This document shows positions 43,352 through 52,350 of a stretch of DNA of 56,498 nucleotides, piece after piece. A program made the position numbers and the translations under genes. Position 1 is the stretch's first letter, and each line of letters opens with the position of its first letter. The stretch spans positions 1-56,498 of the forward strand of contig JACJNV010000220.1 in assembly GCA_014695175.1 (NCBI GenBank). The letters run 5' to 3'. Source of the stretch: Microcoleus sp. FACHB-DQ6. Its GTDB lineage: Bacteria > Cyanobacteriota > Cyanobacteriia > Cyanobacteriales > Microcoleaceae. A model generated the notes under the pieces. That model did no database searches and was not told the DNA's origin. It saw only the letters and a program-made list of their open reading frames with translations.

Positions 43352-44410
43352 GTGTATTCAACTCTAGAACAAAAGTACCAGCGCCTGCAAAAAGACTTAA
43401 GAAACGGAGTCATCGCCCTTGGGGGCATTGTATGCACGGGTACTCTCTGGTATTGCCTGGTGGAAAAATGGTCTTTGCTAGATGCCGTTTACATGACAGT
43501 ATTTACCCTAGCAACTGTCGGTTACGCTGAACTTCACCCCCTCGGCAAACGCGGGCGAATGTTTACCATAGGCCTGATTTTGATGGGCGTGATTGTGATA
43601 GGTTTCATCGTCAACCGCTTTACAGAAGCGCTGATTGAAGGATATTTTCAAGAAGGAGCAAGAATTAGGCAGCAGCGACGATTGGTAGATTCTTTGAGCG
43701 GGCATTACATTCTCTGCGGTTTTGGGCGCACTGGCCGCCAAATTGCCTTGGAATTTCAGGCCGAATATATCTCTTTTGTGGTGATAGATTCGGCGGTACA
43801 GTCGGTTGAGGCTGCTTTGGCGCTGGGGTACACGGCTGTCCAAGGAGACGCGACTCTGGACGAAACTTTGGTGAATGTGGGGATCGATCGCGCAATTTGC
43901 ATAGTAGCAGCTTTGCCTTCGGATGCCGAGAATTTATATACTGTCATGTCAGCGAAAACTCTGAATCCGAAGGTACGGGCGATCGCCCGCGCCACCACAG
44001 AAGAAGCCGTAAAGAAGTTGCAGCGGGGCGGCGCCGATGCCGTCGTATCCCCCTACATTACCGGGGGAAAACGCATGGCGGCGGCGGCTTTGCGGCCTCA
44101 AGTTATGGATTTTTTAGATGGTGTTTTGACCGGTACCGATAGTTCTTTTTACATGGAAGAATTTTTGGTCGATCCCAATAGTTGTGTCTACGTCGGGCAA
44201 ACTTTGAGAAATGCCAAGTTGCGATCGCAATCGGGGGCCTTGGTTTTAGCGGTGCGGCGCGCTGGCGGGACTTTGATTGTGGGGCCTACTGGAGAAACTG
44301 CGATCGAAGGAGGAGATATGCTGATTTGTTTGGGTACTGCGGAACAACTGCGAACTCTCAATCAAATCCTCAGTCCCCTGAGTTTTCGCCTCCCCCGGCC
44401 CCCGAACTAA
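43352..44410 (+). CDS. Potassium channel with RCK/TrkA domains
   Basis: The 352-residue two-TM channel subunit resembles MthK. TM1 is at about 19-37, the pore loop at 50-60, TM2 at about 70-93, the RCK/TrkA-N domain at 113-230 (YILCGFGRTGRQIALEF Rossmann loop) and TrkA-C at about 265-345. The filter reads TVGYAE (55-60): the second Gly of the usual GYG is Ala, which may alter selectivity. The start is a GTG at 43352; no good SD or ATG is nearby. Ligand gating through the RCK ring by Ca2+ or nucleotides is the family rule. Confidence 0.88.
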   Translation: MYSTLEQKYQRLQKDLRNGVIALGGIVCTGTLWYCLVEKWSLLDAVYMTVFTLATVGYAELHPLGKRGRMFTIGLILMGVIVIGFIVNRFTEALIEGYFQEGARIRQQRRLVDSLSGHYILCGFGRTGRQIALEFQAEYISFVVIDSAVQSVEAALALGYTAVQGDATLDETLVNVGIDRAICIVAALPSDAENLYTVMSAKTLNPKVRAIARATTEEAVKKLQRGGADAVVSPYITGGKRMAAAALRPQVMDFLDGVLTGTDSSFYMEEFLVDPNSCVYVGQTLRNAKLRSQSGALVLAVRRAGGTLIVGPTGETAIEGGDMLICLGTAEQLRTLNQILSPLSFRLPRPPN

Positions 44411-44466
44411 TACGATGTCAAGTTTCTTGTCAGGAATGCAAGTCCTCTCTCGATCAATGTTTCCCC

Positions 44467-44505
44467 TAACAATTGACACTCGATGGCGTAAACGCACGGG
44501 GATTC
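44467..44505. repeat. IS200/IS605-end-like remnant
   Basis: AACAATTGACACTCGATGGC followed by GTAAACGCACGGGGATTCTT resembles the right-end sequence of cyanobacterial IS200/IS605 elements, with the left CCCC arm mutated. It is diverged from the copies at 33424 and 34815. No transposase gene is nearby. Confidence 0.4.
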
Positions 44506-44510
44506 TTTAA

Positions 44511-44995
44511 CCTGGACTTCCCCCCTACTAATGTACTAACAATCCTCAAACTTTTACTCCACAAAGAATACAACTTTTGAGCTAAAAATTTGTACCCATT
44601 TACTAAGCAATAGCTGACGCAGGCGATGGCGCTCCTCTGTTGTAGATTCAATATAATTGCCGCTCACAAACAGATATCCATCATCTACATGGGTACACAA
44701 TTTTTTACTAAACAATTGAAACCTTTGTGATCAGAGGCTTAAGGATGCTAAATATCGAATCGAATTAACGCGGCGGTGTTTGCGAGACTTGGGGGTATTA
44801 TAGAGATAATTTTAACGGTCTGTACTTACTGACTCAAGAATTGAGAGAATTGGTGGTGTAATGCGCGGTTTTGCTTCTCTAACCTTAGAGAGAAGCAAGA
44901 CGGATGCAGAAATACGTCCTAAGAGTTTTGCGCTCGCCCCTAGCCTGAAGTAAGATTCTGGTTAATTATTACGCTCCGCTCACGAGAAAAAATTT
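44511..44995. other. Intergenic region with one hairpin
   Basis: No gene is supported in this 485-base stretch. A perfect 10-bp stem TTGCTTCTCT / AGAGAAGCAA (44871-44898, loop of 8) lies about 100 bases before the DM13-like gene and could be part of its leader. Confidence 0.5.
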
Positions 44996-45343
44996 ATGGC
45001 AGATATGTCCGGTCAAGACCCCTCGGAAATTAAAATGGCGACGGTTGATGAAGAAGAAAAAGGCGCAACGTTTAGCGGTACTGTCATCCTTGGTATCGAT
45101 GTCGAGGGTGCTGGGGAAGTCCTTTTCTTCAAAGACTTTTTGATTGAAGATTATAAAGGCGAACTTACCGCTTATCTGGCCACAGATGGCAATATAACGA
45201 AAAGCATTGATTTAGGCGAAGTTAAGCATAAGAGCAGCAGCTTTAAGCTGCCAATTCCGCTGGGGACGGATACATCACCCTACAATACCGTCGTGCTGCG
45301 CGACGAAAAAAGCAAGAAAAAAGTTGTGACGATCAAGCTGTAA
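44996..45343 (+). CDS. DM13-like domain protein without signal peptide
   Basis: The 115-residue protein has segments FKDFLIEDYKGELTAYLAT, ITKSIDLGEVKHKSSSFKLP and YNTVVLRDE that follow the DM13 pattern (FKDF..GP.L.VYLS, ..LGELKG, YNTVVIWC). DM13 is a small beta domain, often extracellular and proposed to act in redox transfer through a conserved Cys. Here the Cys after the YNTVVL strand is replaced (RDEKSKKK), and no signal peptide is present. An electron-transfer role is therefore unlikely. The first 35 residues are acidic. Assignment rests on pattern similarity only. Confidence 0.55.
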   Translation: MADMSGQDPSEIKMATVDEEEKGATFSGTVILGIDVEGAGEVLFFKDFLIEDYKGELTAYLATDGNITKSIDLGEVKHKSSSFKLPIPLGTDTSPYNTVVLRDEKSKKKVVTIKL

Positions 45344-45436
45344 AATTTGCAATTTAGCTCGTAGTTCAGCCAAATTCGTTAGCGCAGCCCTCGAAGAGGA
45401 TCGCCCTTTTTTTCCTGAAGTGCGATCGCTCTTAAA

Positions 45437-45490
45437 TTAAGGTGCGTCACTTTCGATCGAACAGTCCAGTTGTAAAGTGATGCACCCTAA
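45437..45490. terminator. Bidirectional terminator-like inverted repeat
   Basis: TTAAGGTGCGTCACTTT (45437-45453) pairs with AAAGTGATGCACCCTAA (45474-45490) and is followed by TTTTT. It lies between the convergent DM13-like and ssb genes. It belongs to the GGGTGCGTCA inverted-repeat family (see 30047 and 50425). Confidence 0.65.
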
Positions 45491-45493
45491 TTT

Positions 45494-46051
45494 TTAAAAT
45501 GGAATCGGATCGTAATCGGGATTTTCCGGTTCGTTAGAGGAACCCGACTGGCGATCGGACTCAGAATTTGAAGACTGATGCGAGTTCCAATCCGAACTAG
45601 ACGTGCGGTTAGCGCCACCTGGAGCGCTGTTAGAACTGCGGCCTCGCGAACTCATGGGAACCACATTGCTCGGCACATTAGCCGGCGCGCTGTCGCGAAT
45701 TTGAGCCGGTTCCGGGGCGGTTCTAGTAGGGGGAGCCGAACTCATTGCATCAGCCCCGACACTGTAAATCCTTTGAGCTGTCAGCTCAGCGCGCTTTTCT
45801 TTAATACCATCTCTTTCGATCGTATTCATGCTCAGCCGTCCCTCAATAATCACGCGATCGCCCTCGTGATATTTCTCGTGAATTTCTTGAGCAAAATTTC
45901 CCCATCCTATCACTTTCAAATGTTCGGGCGGATCTTCTGGTTTTGGGCCGGGAAACTGCACCAACATCTCAGCGATTTGAAGTTGATTGTCAGGAGTATA
46001 ACGGAGTTGCGGTTGTTGAATTATTTCCGCCATCAAAATGCAGCTATTCAT
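45494..46051 (-). CDS. ssb: Single-stranded DNA-binding protein
   Basis: The 185-residue protein begins MNSCILMAEIIQQPQLRYTP, the usual start of the cyanobacterial SSB-like protein. The OB fold spans about 1-105 (LKVIGWGNFAQEIHEKYHEGDRVIIEGRLS). A disordered Ser/Pro/Asn-rich linker (110-178) and the acidic tip DYDPIPF follow; the tip recruits replication and repair partners. Cyanobacteria usually have a second, canonical ssb, so this may be the accessory form. Convergent with the DM13-like gene. Confidence 0.88.
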   Translation of the reverse strand: MNSCILMAEIIQQPQLRYTPDNQLQIAEMLVQFPGPKPEDPPEHLKVIGWGNFAQEIHEKYHEGDRVIIEGRLSMNTIERDGIKEKRAELTAQRIYSVGADAMSSAPPTRTAPEPAQIRDSAPANVPSNVVPMSSRGRSSNSAPGGANRTSSSDWNSHQSSNSESDRQSGSSNEPENPDYDPIPF

Positions 46052-46084
46052 CTGTTATCTGTGCGTAATTGGGAATTGGATGTT

Positions 46085-46212
46085 GAAGGAAGAAGGAAGA
46101 AGGAAGAAGGAAGAAGGAAGAAGGAAGAAATAGCTATCCGTGTACCGATGACTTGTTCGTCTTGCTTTGGGGAATTGCCAATTGCCAATTGCCAATTGGT
46201 AATTGGTAATTA
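46085..46212. repeat. GAAGGAA and AATTGCC heptamer arrays
   Basis: 46085-46130 contains six copies of the purine heptamer GAAGGAA. 46173-46212 contains AATTGCC x3 followed by AATTGGT x2, a short inverted pair. Both lie upstream of ssb, between it and the end of the ManC-like gene. Confidence 0.65.
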
Positions 46213-46258
46213 CTGATTTTTATGCGCCCGATCGCTATTATTTGTCGCCGATGACGGA

Positions 46259-48805
46259 TTACACGTTGTTACCAAATTTATCTTGGAGAACCGCCGCCTC
46301 GGCTTGACTGACAAAATCGTGAACGAGGGTGCGGTACTCCTTCAACGTTTCAGATACCCAATCTCGATCCTCACTGTTGGCGAAGATATGAACCGTCGGT
46401 TCACTAGCATCGGGTAAAACTAATACCCAATTGTCGTCGCTGTAGTTAAAAATCTTCACTCCATCTAATAATTCTAAACGATCGGGCGAATGAGTTTCTA
46501 CTAAATGTCGCATCAGCGAACCCTTGATTGTCCAAGGACAGCGGACGCTGTAACTGCGGTGGGTGATGCGGGGAAGTTCCGCCTTGATCTGTCCGAGCGA
46601 TCGCTCCTGAATCGTCATCATTTCTATCACTTTAGCAATGCAGAACATTCCGTCAAATCCGGGATGCAACTGCGGGAAAATAAAACCCATAAGGCCGCTG
46701 CCGCCCAAAACCACATTCGGGTTTCTGTTAGCGGCTTCCATCAAAGCAGTTGGGTTCGCCTTCGTGCGGATTACCTTGCTTTGATAGCGTCGGGCGATCG
46801 CCTCCACCGCAGAAGACGCATGCACCGGCACTACTACTGTACCTTTGGGATGAGAAGTCAGCATCAAATTTACCATCAGCGCCGTCAGCATTTCCCCGCG
46901 AATTGCTATCCCAGACTCATCTACCAAAATGAGCTGTTCGCCGTTAGCCGATACCTGCACTCCAAAATTAGCGCTGAGTGCTTTCACCACCCGGCCGAGT
47001 TGGTCGAGCAAATATTCCCGTTCTCCGTTGCTTAGAGAAGTCTGCTTGAGACTGGCATTGAGGACCACCGCATCGCAGCCGAACTTGGCAAGCATTTGGG
47101 GCAAAATGGCTCCAGAAACCGCGTAAACGTAATCGATTACCACCTTAGTATTGCTGTAGCGTATTGCCTCAACATTCATCTGCCGCTCAAAAATGCGGTT
47201 GTAAACATCGAGAGCTTGGTTAAAGTACGTCATCTCTCCAATTTCGGGAATTAGAGCTCGCCGCAAATCTTCCTTAAAATAAGCCCCCTCAATTTTTTTC
47301 TCAGCTCCTTTAGTAATATTGATGCCTTTGATATCGAAGAATTCAATTAAAATGTGGTCGGAGCGATCGGGAGAAATGCGAACGTGAATGCCGCCGGCAA
47401 TTGATATCGTAGACGAAACCGTGCGCGCGATCGGAATTGCCGTCGATTCCAAATTGATCACATTTATTCCCACCGACATCAAACCCGCAATCAAAGACCT
47501 CGAAACCATCCGCGAAATGCTCCGCTGGTCGCGAGAAACCGATACCGCAGTCCCGGGTTTCAAAGTCGAGCCGTAAGCCGCGCCCAATTTCACCGCAAAT
47601 TCCGGAGTAATATCCACATTTGCCAGTCCTTGAACGCCACGCTGACCGAACAAATTCCGCTTAGCTTGTTCTCCCCAAATTAAATTTTGATTTAACAGAG
47701 CGCCGGATTCAATATTTTTGCTCGGCCAGACGCGCACGCTTGGCCCCACTTGTGCTTCTTCTCCCACGATGGACATTGAACCGACGACAGCACCTTCGAG
47801 GACGTGAGCGCGTCTGTCTACGCGGGTGCTCCGGCAAATCACGCAGGCCCTAAGATGAGCGTCTTCACCGACAATTGCTCCGTTCCAGACGATGGGACGT
47901 TTGAGGTTGGCGTCGGCCCCGACAGTCACGTTATCTCCGATCACTGTACCGGCATCGATTTTAACTCGGGCTCCAATTCGGCAATTGTTGCCGATCATGG
48001 CCGGTACTTCGACGATCGCGCTATCGTCAATAAAAGTATTCTGACCTACCCAAAGTCCCGAGCGAACTTCGTTGTAGTAGCTCAAATCCACTTTGACCTT
48101 TCCCCGCAGCGCGTCGTACTGAGCTTCCCGGTAAACATCCAACTGGCCGACATCGCACCAGTAACCCTCGGCGATGTAGCCGTACATCGGCTCGTTTTTT
48201 TCCAGTAGCAGGGGAAACAAGTCTTTCGAGAAGTCGCACTCCTGATTTGCCGGCAGGTAATCCAAGACCTCGGGTTCTAAAATGTAGGTGCCGATATTGA
48301 CTGTATCGGAGAAAATTTCGCTGCTAGAAGGCTTTTCCAGAAAGCGACTGATGCGGTAATCTTCCTCGGTAATCACGACCCCGAATTCCATCGGGTTGGG
48401 AACGCGAGTTAAAACTAACGTGGCTTTGGATTGCTTGCTGCGGTGAAATTTGATCGCTGCCGTTAAGTCGAAGTCTGTAATGCTGTCGCCGCTGATGACC
48501 AGAAAAGTTTGATCGAGCAGTTCAGCAATATTTTTGACGCAACCAGCCGTACCCAGCGGTTGGTCTTCCTCCACAGCGTAAGTCATTTGAACGCCAAACT
48601 CTGCCCCGTCAGTAAAATATTCGCGCATGACATCGGGAAGGTAGTGCAGCGTCGCAATAATTTCCGTAATCTGATGCCTTTTTAGCAAATTAATAATGTG
48701 TTCTGCGATCGGGCGATTGAGAATCGGCACCATCGGTTTGGGCAAATCGCACGTCAGGGGTCTGAGCCTCGTTCCCGACCCCCCAGCCATTAGCACTGCA
48801 CGCAT
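46259..48805 (-). CDS. Mannose-1-phosphate guanylyltransferase / phosphomannomutase-like fusion
   Basis: The 848-residue protein has three parts. Residues 1-235 are a nucleotidyltransferase (MRAVLMAGGSGTRLRPLT; Lys in LPKPMVPI) that makes an NDP-sugar from sugar-1-phosphate. Residues about 250-370 are hexapeptide repeats (left-handed beta-helix). Residues about 380-840 form a phosphohexomutase-like fold. The mutase part lacks the catalytic SHNP serine loop (region YGSTLKPGTAVSVSRDQRS then TISIAGGIHVRIS), so it is probably not an active mutase. This fusion is typical of cyanobacteria. The frame opens at 48841, but AGGAGG lies 5 nt before the ATG at 48805. The likely role is GDP-mannose or related sugar supply for polysaccharides. 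Confidence 0.88.
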   Translation of the reverse strand: MRAVLMAGGSGTRLRPLTCDLPKPMVPILNRPIAEHIINLLKRHQITEIIATLHYLPDVMREYFTDGAEFGVQMTYAVEEDQPLGTAGCVKNIAELLDQTFLVISGDSITDFDLTAAIKFHRSKQSKATLVLTRVPNPMEFGVVITEEDYRISRFLEKPSSSEIFSDTVNIGTYILEPEVLDYLPANQECDFSKDLFPLLLEKNEPMYGYIAEGYWCDVGQLDVYREAQYDALRGKVKVDLSYYNEVRSGLWVGQNTFIDDSAIVEVPAMIGNNCRIGARVKIDAGTVIGDNVTVGADANLKRPIVWNGAIVGEDAHLRACVICRSTRVDRRAHVLEGAVVGSMSIVGEEAQVGPSVRVWPSKNIESGALLNQNLIWGEQAKRNLFGQRGVQGLANVDITPEFAVKLGAAYGSTLKPGTAVSVSRDQRSISRMVSRSLIAGLMSVGINVINLESTAIPIARTVSSTISIAGGIHVRISPDRSDHILIEFFDIKGINITKGAEKKIEGAYFKEDLRRALIPEIGEMTYFNQALDVYNRIFERQMNVEAIRYSNTKVVIDYVYAVSGAILPQMLAKFGCDAVVLNASLKQTSLSNGEREYLLDQLGRVVKALSANFGVQVSANGEQLILVDESGIAIRGEMLTALMVNLMLTSHPKGTVVVPVHASSAVEAIARRYQSKVIRTKANPTALMEAANRNPNVVLGGSGLMGFIFPQLHPGFDGMFCIAKVIEMMTIQERSLGQIKAELPRITHRSYSVRCPWTIKGSLMRHLVETHSPDRLELLDGVKIFNYSDDNWVLVLPDASEPTVHIFANSEDRDWVSETLKEYRTLVHDFVSQAEAAVLQDKFGNNV

Positions 48806-49382
48806 AAAATCCTCCTTGCTTAGAAAGCTCTCTACCGCCATTGTCCGCTAGAAAAAGTTTGCCTGTTGTAATTCGTGGGCCACCAGCAATGAGTTCTTAC
48901 TTAAATATCTTCGAGTAGTGACACGTCTGGGAAATCCCGTTCGGTCTGGCCGTCCCCCAACAGCAACCGATTTCAACCGAATTAGAACTTGTGGCATCGC
49001 ACCAATCCCCCGGTCGAGCTCGGATTTGTAGGGGAGGTTGGGTAATACCAGTTAAAAAAAAGAATGCAACTGTAGGCCCGTGCTCGAAACCCTTATCTCA
49101 TCAGTCATTCCCAATTCTTTAATTCTTCAATTCTTCAATCTAAAATGGTATAAGTCCTCAGAATCCTCGACTTTTGGCAGAAGTCCCTTCTTGCTTGCTC
49201 GGTGAAAGCTATTTCGGGGGTGTTATTTTTAAGTTTGTGGCCAGCGGGGATTTTGAAGTCTCTTTCTGAAGGTGGAATTATTACGGCTATCGGTGCGCTT
49301 TGGCATCTGATAAATGATAGATTAAGGGTAGCGCTTTGACTAGCTGACCCAAAATCCTATCCATTGCTTAGGGGTTTTTTAA
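48806..49382. other. Intergenic region without a supported gene
   Basis: About 580 bases between the ManC-like gene and the small ORF at 49383. I see no gene, terminator hairpin or array beyond a weak AATTCTTCAATTCTTCAA repeat (49121-49138). The promoters of both divergent transcription units lie here. Confidence 0.45.
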
Positions 49383-49580
49383 ATGAGTACGTTAATTAGC
49401 TTGGCATTGCTGATCGCTTACGGTGGCGGTATTTGGAAATTTTGGAATGGGTTCAATCGCACTAACTTCGACAGAAGTTTTGCAAATCGCCTGAAGCTCT
49501 CGCTGCTCTGGCCCGCGTTAATTTTTAATAAGCCTTACCGCCAAAACTTTACAAAAGCTCTCAAAGCTTCTAAAAGGTAA
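49383..49580 (+). CDS. Small conserved-looking membrane protein
   Basis: The 65-residue protein has one N-terminal hydrophobic helix (LISLALLIAYGGGIWKFW), an FNRTNFDRSFANRLKLSLLWPALI middle with a second weakly hydrophobic part, and a basic end (RQNFTKALKASKR). No family is recognised, but the pattern is typical of small cyanobacterial membrane proteins. Its stop is seven bases before the methyltransferase gene, so the two are one operon. Confidence 0.6.
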   Translation: MSTLISLALLIAYGGGIWKFWNGFNRTNFDRSFANRLKLSLLWPALIFNKPYRQNFTKALKASKR

Positions 49581-49587
49581 TTCAAGA

Positions 49588-50325
49588 ATGTCTAAAAAGT
49601 CCGAGCGCCCAGTAGCTGGTCAGGAGCAGACTTGGTTTGCTAAAGGAAAATCAGATAGCTGGCAAGTTTTACTGTCGCAAGTCGCTTCTCGATTCGATCG
49701 CGAATACCGGGGAGAAGCTTTCGCTTTACCCGAAGAAGTCGAAGCAATGCCGATTTTCCTAGAATCAGTTGCAGGAACTCTCCAAGCAAAAACAGTTTCT
49801 CCCTTCTGGAAAATTGCCAAACCTCAAAAAAATCAGCGCTGTTTAGACATTGGCTGCGGAGTCAGCTTTCTCATCTACCCTTGGCGGGATTGGGAGGCAT
49901 ATTTTTACGGTCAAGAAATCAGCAGCGCAGCGCGAGACGCCTTAAACGCTCGCGGCCCTCAGCTCAATTCTAAGCTGTTCAAAGGCGTAGAATGGGCTCC
50001 CGCTCACCAGTTAAATTACGAGGAGGCTCAGTTCGATTTATGCCTCGCTACAGGCTTTAGCTGTTACTATCCCATAGACTATTGGAGTATTGTCATGGGA
50101 GAAGTAAAGCGGGTACTAAAACCGGGCGGTCATTTTGTTTTTGATGTCCTCAACCCCGATGCTCCTCTAGCAGAAGATTGGGCAATTTTGGAAACTTATC
50201 GAGCCGGCGAAGTATTTTTAGAGACAATAGAAGATTGGGAAAAAATGATAAAAGCTGCGGGCGCTAAGGTAGTAAAAAAGCAAAGCGGCGACTTATTTCA
50301 AATGTATAAAGTTCAATACAATTGA
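49588..50325 (+). CDS. Class I SAM-dependent methyltransferase
   Basis: The 245-residue methyltransferase has motif I at about 90-97 (CLDIGCGVS), an acidic beta-2 end (YGQEIS), motif IV FDLCLATGFSCYY and post-motif VKRVLKPGGHFVFDVLNPDAP (small-molecule methyltransferase style). Its substrate is unknown. The N-terminal 60 residues include EAFALPEEVEAMPIFL and may shape the acceptor site. Second gene of an operon with the small membrane protein (7-nt gap). Confidence 0.85.
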   Translation: MSKKSERPVAGQEQTWFAKGKSDSWQVLLSQVASRFDREYRGEAFALPEEVEAMPIFLESVAGTLQAKTVSPFWKIAKPQKNQRCLDIGCGVSFLIYPWRDWEAYFYGQEISSAARDALNARGPQLNSKLFKGVEWAPAHQLNYEEAQFDLCLATGFSCYYPIDYWSIVMGEVKRVLKPGGHFVFDVLNPDAPLAEDWAILETYRAGEVFLETIEDWEKMIKAAGAKVVKKQSGDLFQMYKVQYN

Positions 50326-50424
50326 GAGGTTAATGGGAATAGGTAATTAGCTTTGCAGTCAAAACTTCAATAGTCCAAAGCCTGGTCGGGCGGACGAAAA
50401 ACAACTTCATTCTTATTGGAGAAA

Positions 50425-50490
50425 GTAGGGTACGTCAGCAAGGAAAAATTTGTTTGAGAACCAACAAATATTCAAGCTGACGCACCCTAC
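50425..50490. repeat. GTAGGGTRCGTCAGC inverted repeat
   Basis: GTAGGGTACGTCAGC (50425-50439) faces GCTGACGCACCCTAC (50476-50490) with one mismatch and a 36-nt spacer. It lies between the convergent methyltransferase and TonB-like genes. Related pairs are at 30047 and 45437. Confidence 0.6.
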
Positions 50491-50571
50491 TAACTACTAA
50501 CTCACAATAGTCAAGCAAGCAGATTGGATATTACCCATTCCCCTACCGGATTGCCAATTACCGATGCCCAA

Positions 50572-52350
50572 TTAATTTTCGGTAGCCGCAGGAGATGGCG
50601 CTGCTTCAGGCGACGGCGACACTTCGGTGGCAGGAGATGGCGACACTTCCGGGGCAGGAGATGGCGACACTTCGGCGGCAGGAGATGGCGCTGCTTCCGG
50701 CGAGGGCGACACTTCCGGGGCAGGAGATGGTGCAGCTTCGGGCTGCGGGGACTCTTCGGCGGCAGGAGATGGCGCAGCTTCCGGCTGCGGAGACTCTTCG
50801 GCGGCAGGAGAAGGCGCAGCTTCCGGCTGCGGGGATTCTTGGGCGGGTTGCGGTTGAGGAGAAGGCGACTGTTCCGCTGCTGGTTTCCGTTCAGGCGAGG
50901 GTGACGGTTGAGCCGCAGGCTTGGGTGCGGGCGACGACGGTTTGGCCCCTGGCTGCGGTTTTGTGGCCGGGGCCGGCGGCTTCTCAAACTGCGGTTTCAC
51001 TTCAATAGGCGCTGGGGAGGGCGGCTGGCCGGTTGGTCTGCTGGGCACTGTCGGGGCGGGCGCTGGCTGCTGCTGGCCTGGTGGGTTGGGCCTGGTTGGT
51101 GTGACAGGAATGCCACTGCAAACTTTTTCGTCGTACTTAAACTCGACAGCCAGTTGGTAAAGCTTGTGCGTGCTGGCTGCTTCAAATGTTAGAGAAGGGC
51201 TAATAATCGCAATTTTAGCCGCATTGTCGAGAATACCGTAACCCGTGGGGACGATCGGCTGAGGCTCTGCCTTGAGCAAGCCTTGAGGGCTGACAACTGC
51301 TCCAAAAACAGCTCTTCCTTGGAGTTTTTCCGAGCAAGCTGTTACGGGATAAGGGACAGGCACAGGAGTCGGGCCCGTCATTTCCAAGTCAGGATAAGCC
51401 TTTTTGAATTTCTCAAACAAAGCAACATAGGTATTTGCAGCCGCCAGCAGTGTCTCTCTGTCGGTGGGTAAGTTTGAACCCGGTTCGCCGGACTGTCCTA
51501 GCTGTCGCTGTCCCTCTTCAAATTGTTGTCTCCTGATTCTTTCTTCGGGAGTTTCTGCGATGAGATTCCTTTTATTGGGATCTTTTTGAGTCAATTTTGG
51601 GACTCCATCGGGTCCCACATTCCTGCTAATGGGGAATTCCGGGGTAAAGACTGGAGCTCCGTCTGGAAATAGTGGTAGTCCCCCTCTACTGGCTATGATC
51701 TTTTTGAGCGTCTCTGCCTCATCTTCGGAGGCCCCACCGGGAAGCTGGGGCGCTTCACTCAGCGATGGTGGCGGCGGGATATTGCGATCGAAATTACCCG
51801 GTAAGGGCGGGAAAAGAAAACCGCTGGGAGGTACGGGTGGGATGATAGTCGGTGTTGTTGGCTGGGAGGGGGTTCTGACTGTTGGGGATGATGGAGTTTT
51901 GGGAGGTGGCGGGGCTGTTGCGGCCGTTAACGGCGGGAGAGAGGGATAAGGCAGAGGGGAAAAGAATCCAGGAGGGGGCATTCCCGGCGGCATGGCGGGC
52001 AAGTTGATGGTATCAGGTGGGGGGGGCAAGGGCGGGGCTAACTTTGGCGCGGGTCGAAGGGGAACTGGTGCGATCGAAAACGGCGTATTAGGTGCGATCG
52101 CAAACGGCTTATTTGACGCGCGCGGTGGTATGGTTTGTGGCAGGCGGCCGGCTTCTGCGGGAGTTAGTTCTACTAAGCCGACAGAACCGGGGATATTTTT
52201 TGAGGAATTTCCACCATAAATTATGTTTGAGAGCGTCGGGGCACTTACTCCGAAAACTCCGTGAAGGCTGACAGAAGCTAGGGCTGCCCACCAATAAGGC
52301 TGGCGCAGCGGTTCGGAAAGGGTGTTTGCTAGGGAGGAAGAGTCAGTCAT
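50572..52350 (-). CDS. Proline-rich TonB-like protein
   Basis: The 592-residue protein has a short cytoplasmic N-terminus, one hydrophobic segment (about 15-40, PYWWAALASVSLHGVFGVSA) and a long Pro-rich region (75-200). A folded part (about 310-405; SPQGLLKAEPQPIVPTGYGILDNAAKIAI, FEAASTHKLYQLAVEFKY) resembles the TonB C-terminal domain that contacts outer-membrane transporters. The last 170 residues are low complexity, built of ESPQPEAAPSPAAE units. No exbB/exbD is adjacent. The TonB assignment is a pattern judgement. The frame starts with a TTG at 52362; the ATG at 52350 is preferred. Confidence 0.55.
   Translation of the reverse strand: MTDSSSLANTLSEPLRQPYWWAALASVSLHGVFGVSAPTLSNIIYGGNSSKNIPGSVGLVELTPAEAGRLPQTIPPRASNKPFAIAPNTPFSIAPVPLRPAPKLAPPLPPPPDTINLPAMPPGMPPPGFFSPLPYPSLPPLTAATAPPPPKTPSSPTVRTPSQPTTPTIIPPVPPSGFLFPPLPGNFDRNIPPPPSLSEAPQLPGGASEDEAETLKKIIASRGGLPLFPDGAPVFTPEFPISRNVGPDGVPKLTQKDPNKRNLIAETPEERIRRQQFEEGQRQLGQSGEPGSNLPTDRETLLAAANTYVALFEKFKKAYPDLEMTGPTPVPVPYPVTACSEKLQGRAVFGAVVSPQGLLKAEPQPIVPTGYGILDNAAKIAIISPSLTFEAASTHKLYQLAVEFKYDEKVCSGIPVTPTRPNPPGQQQPAPAPTVPSRPTGQPPSPAPIEVKPQFEKPPAPATKPQPGAKPSSPAPKPAAQPSPSPERKPAAEQSPSPQPQPAQESPQPEAAPSPAAEESPQPEAAPSPAAEESPQPEAAPSPAPEVSPSPEAAPSPAAEVSPSPAPEVSPSPATEVSPSPEAAPSPAATEN
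50590..50830. repeat. Coding minisatellite (AAPSPAAEESPQPE units)
   Basis: Seven or more units of 27-42 nt built on GGCAGGAGATGGCG and ACTTC lie at the 3' end of the TonB-like gene, encoding Pro/Ala/Glu/Ser repeats. The units are nearly identical, so copy number probably varies between strains. Confidence 0.75.

Noticed and set aside
50511-51008. Arg/Pro-rich and Gly/Arg-rich frames overlapping the 3' end of the TonB-like gene
   Set aside because: They are shadows of the Pro/Ala/Glu repeat DNA in other frames, with no family likeness.
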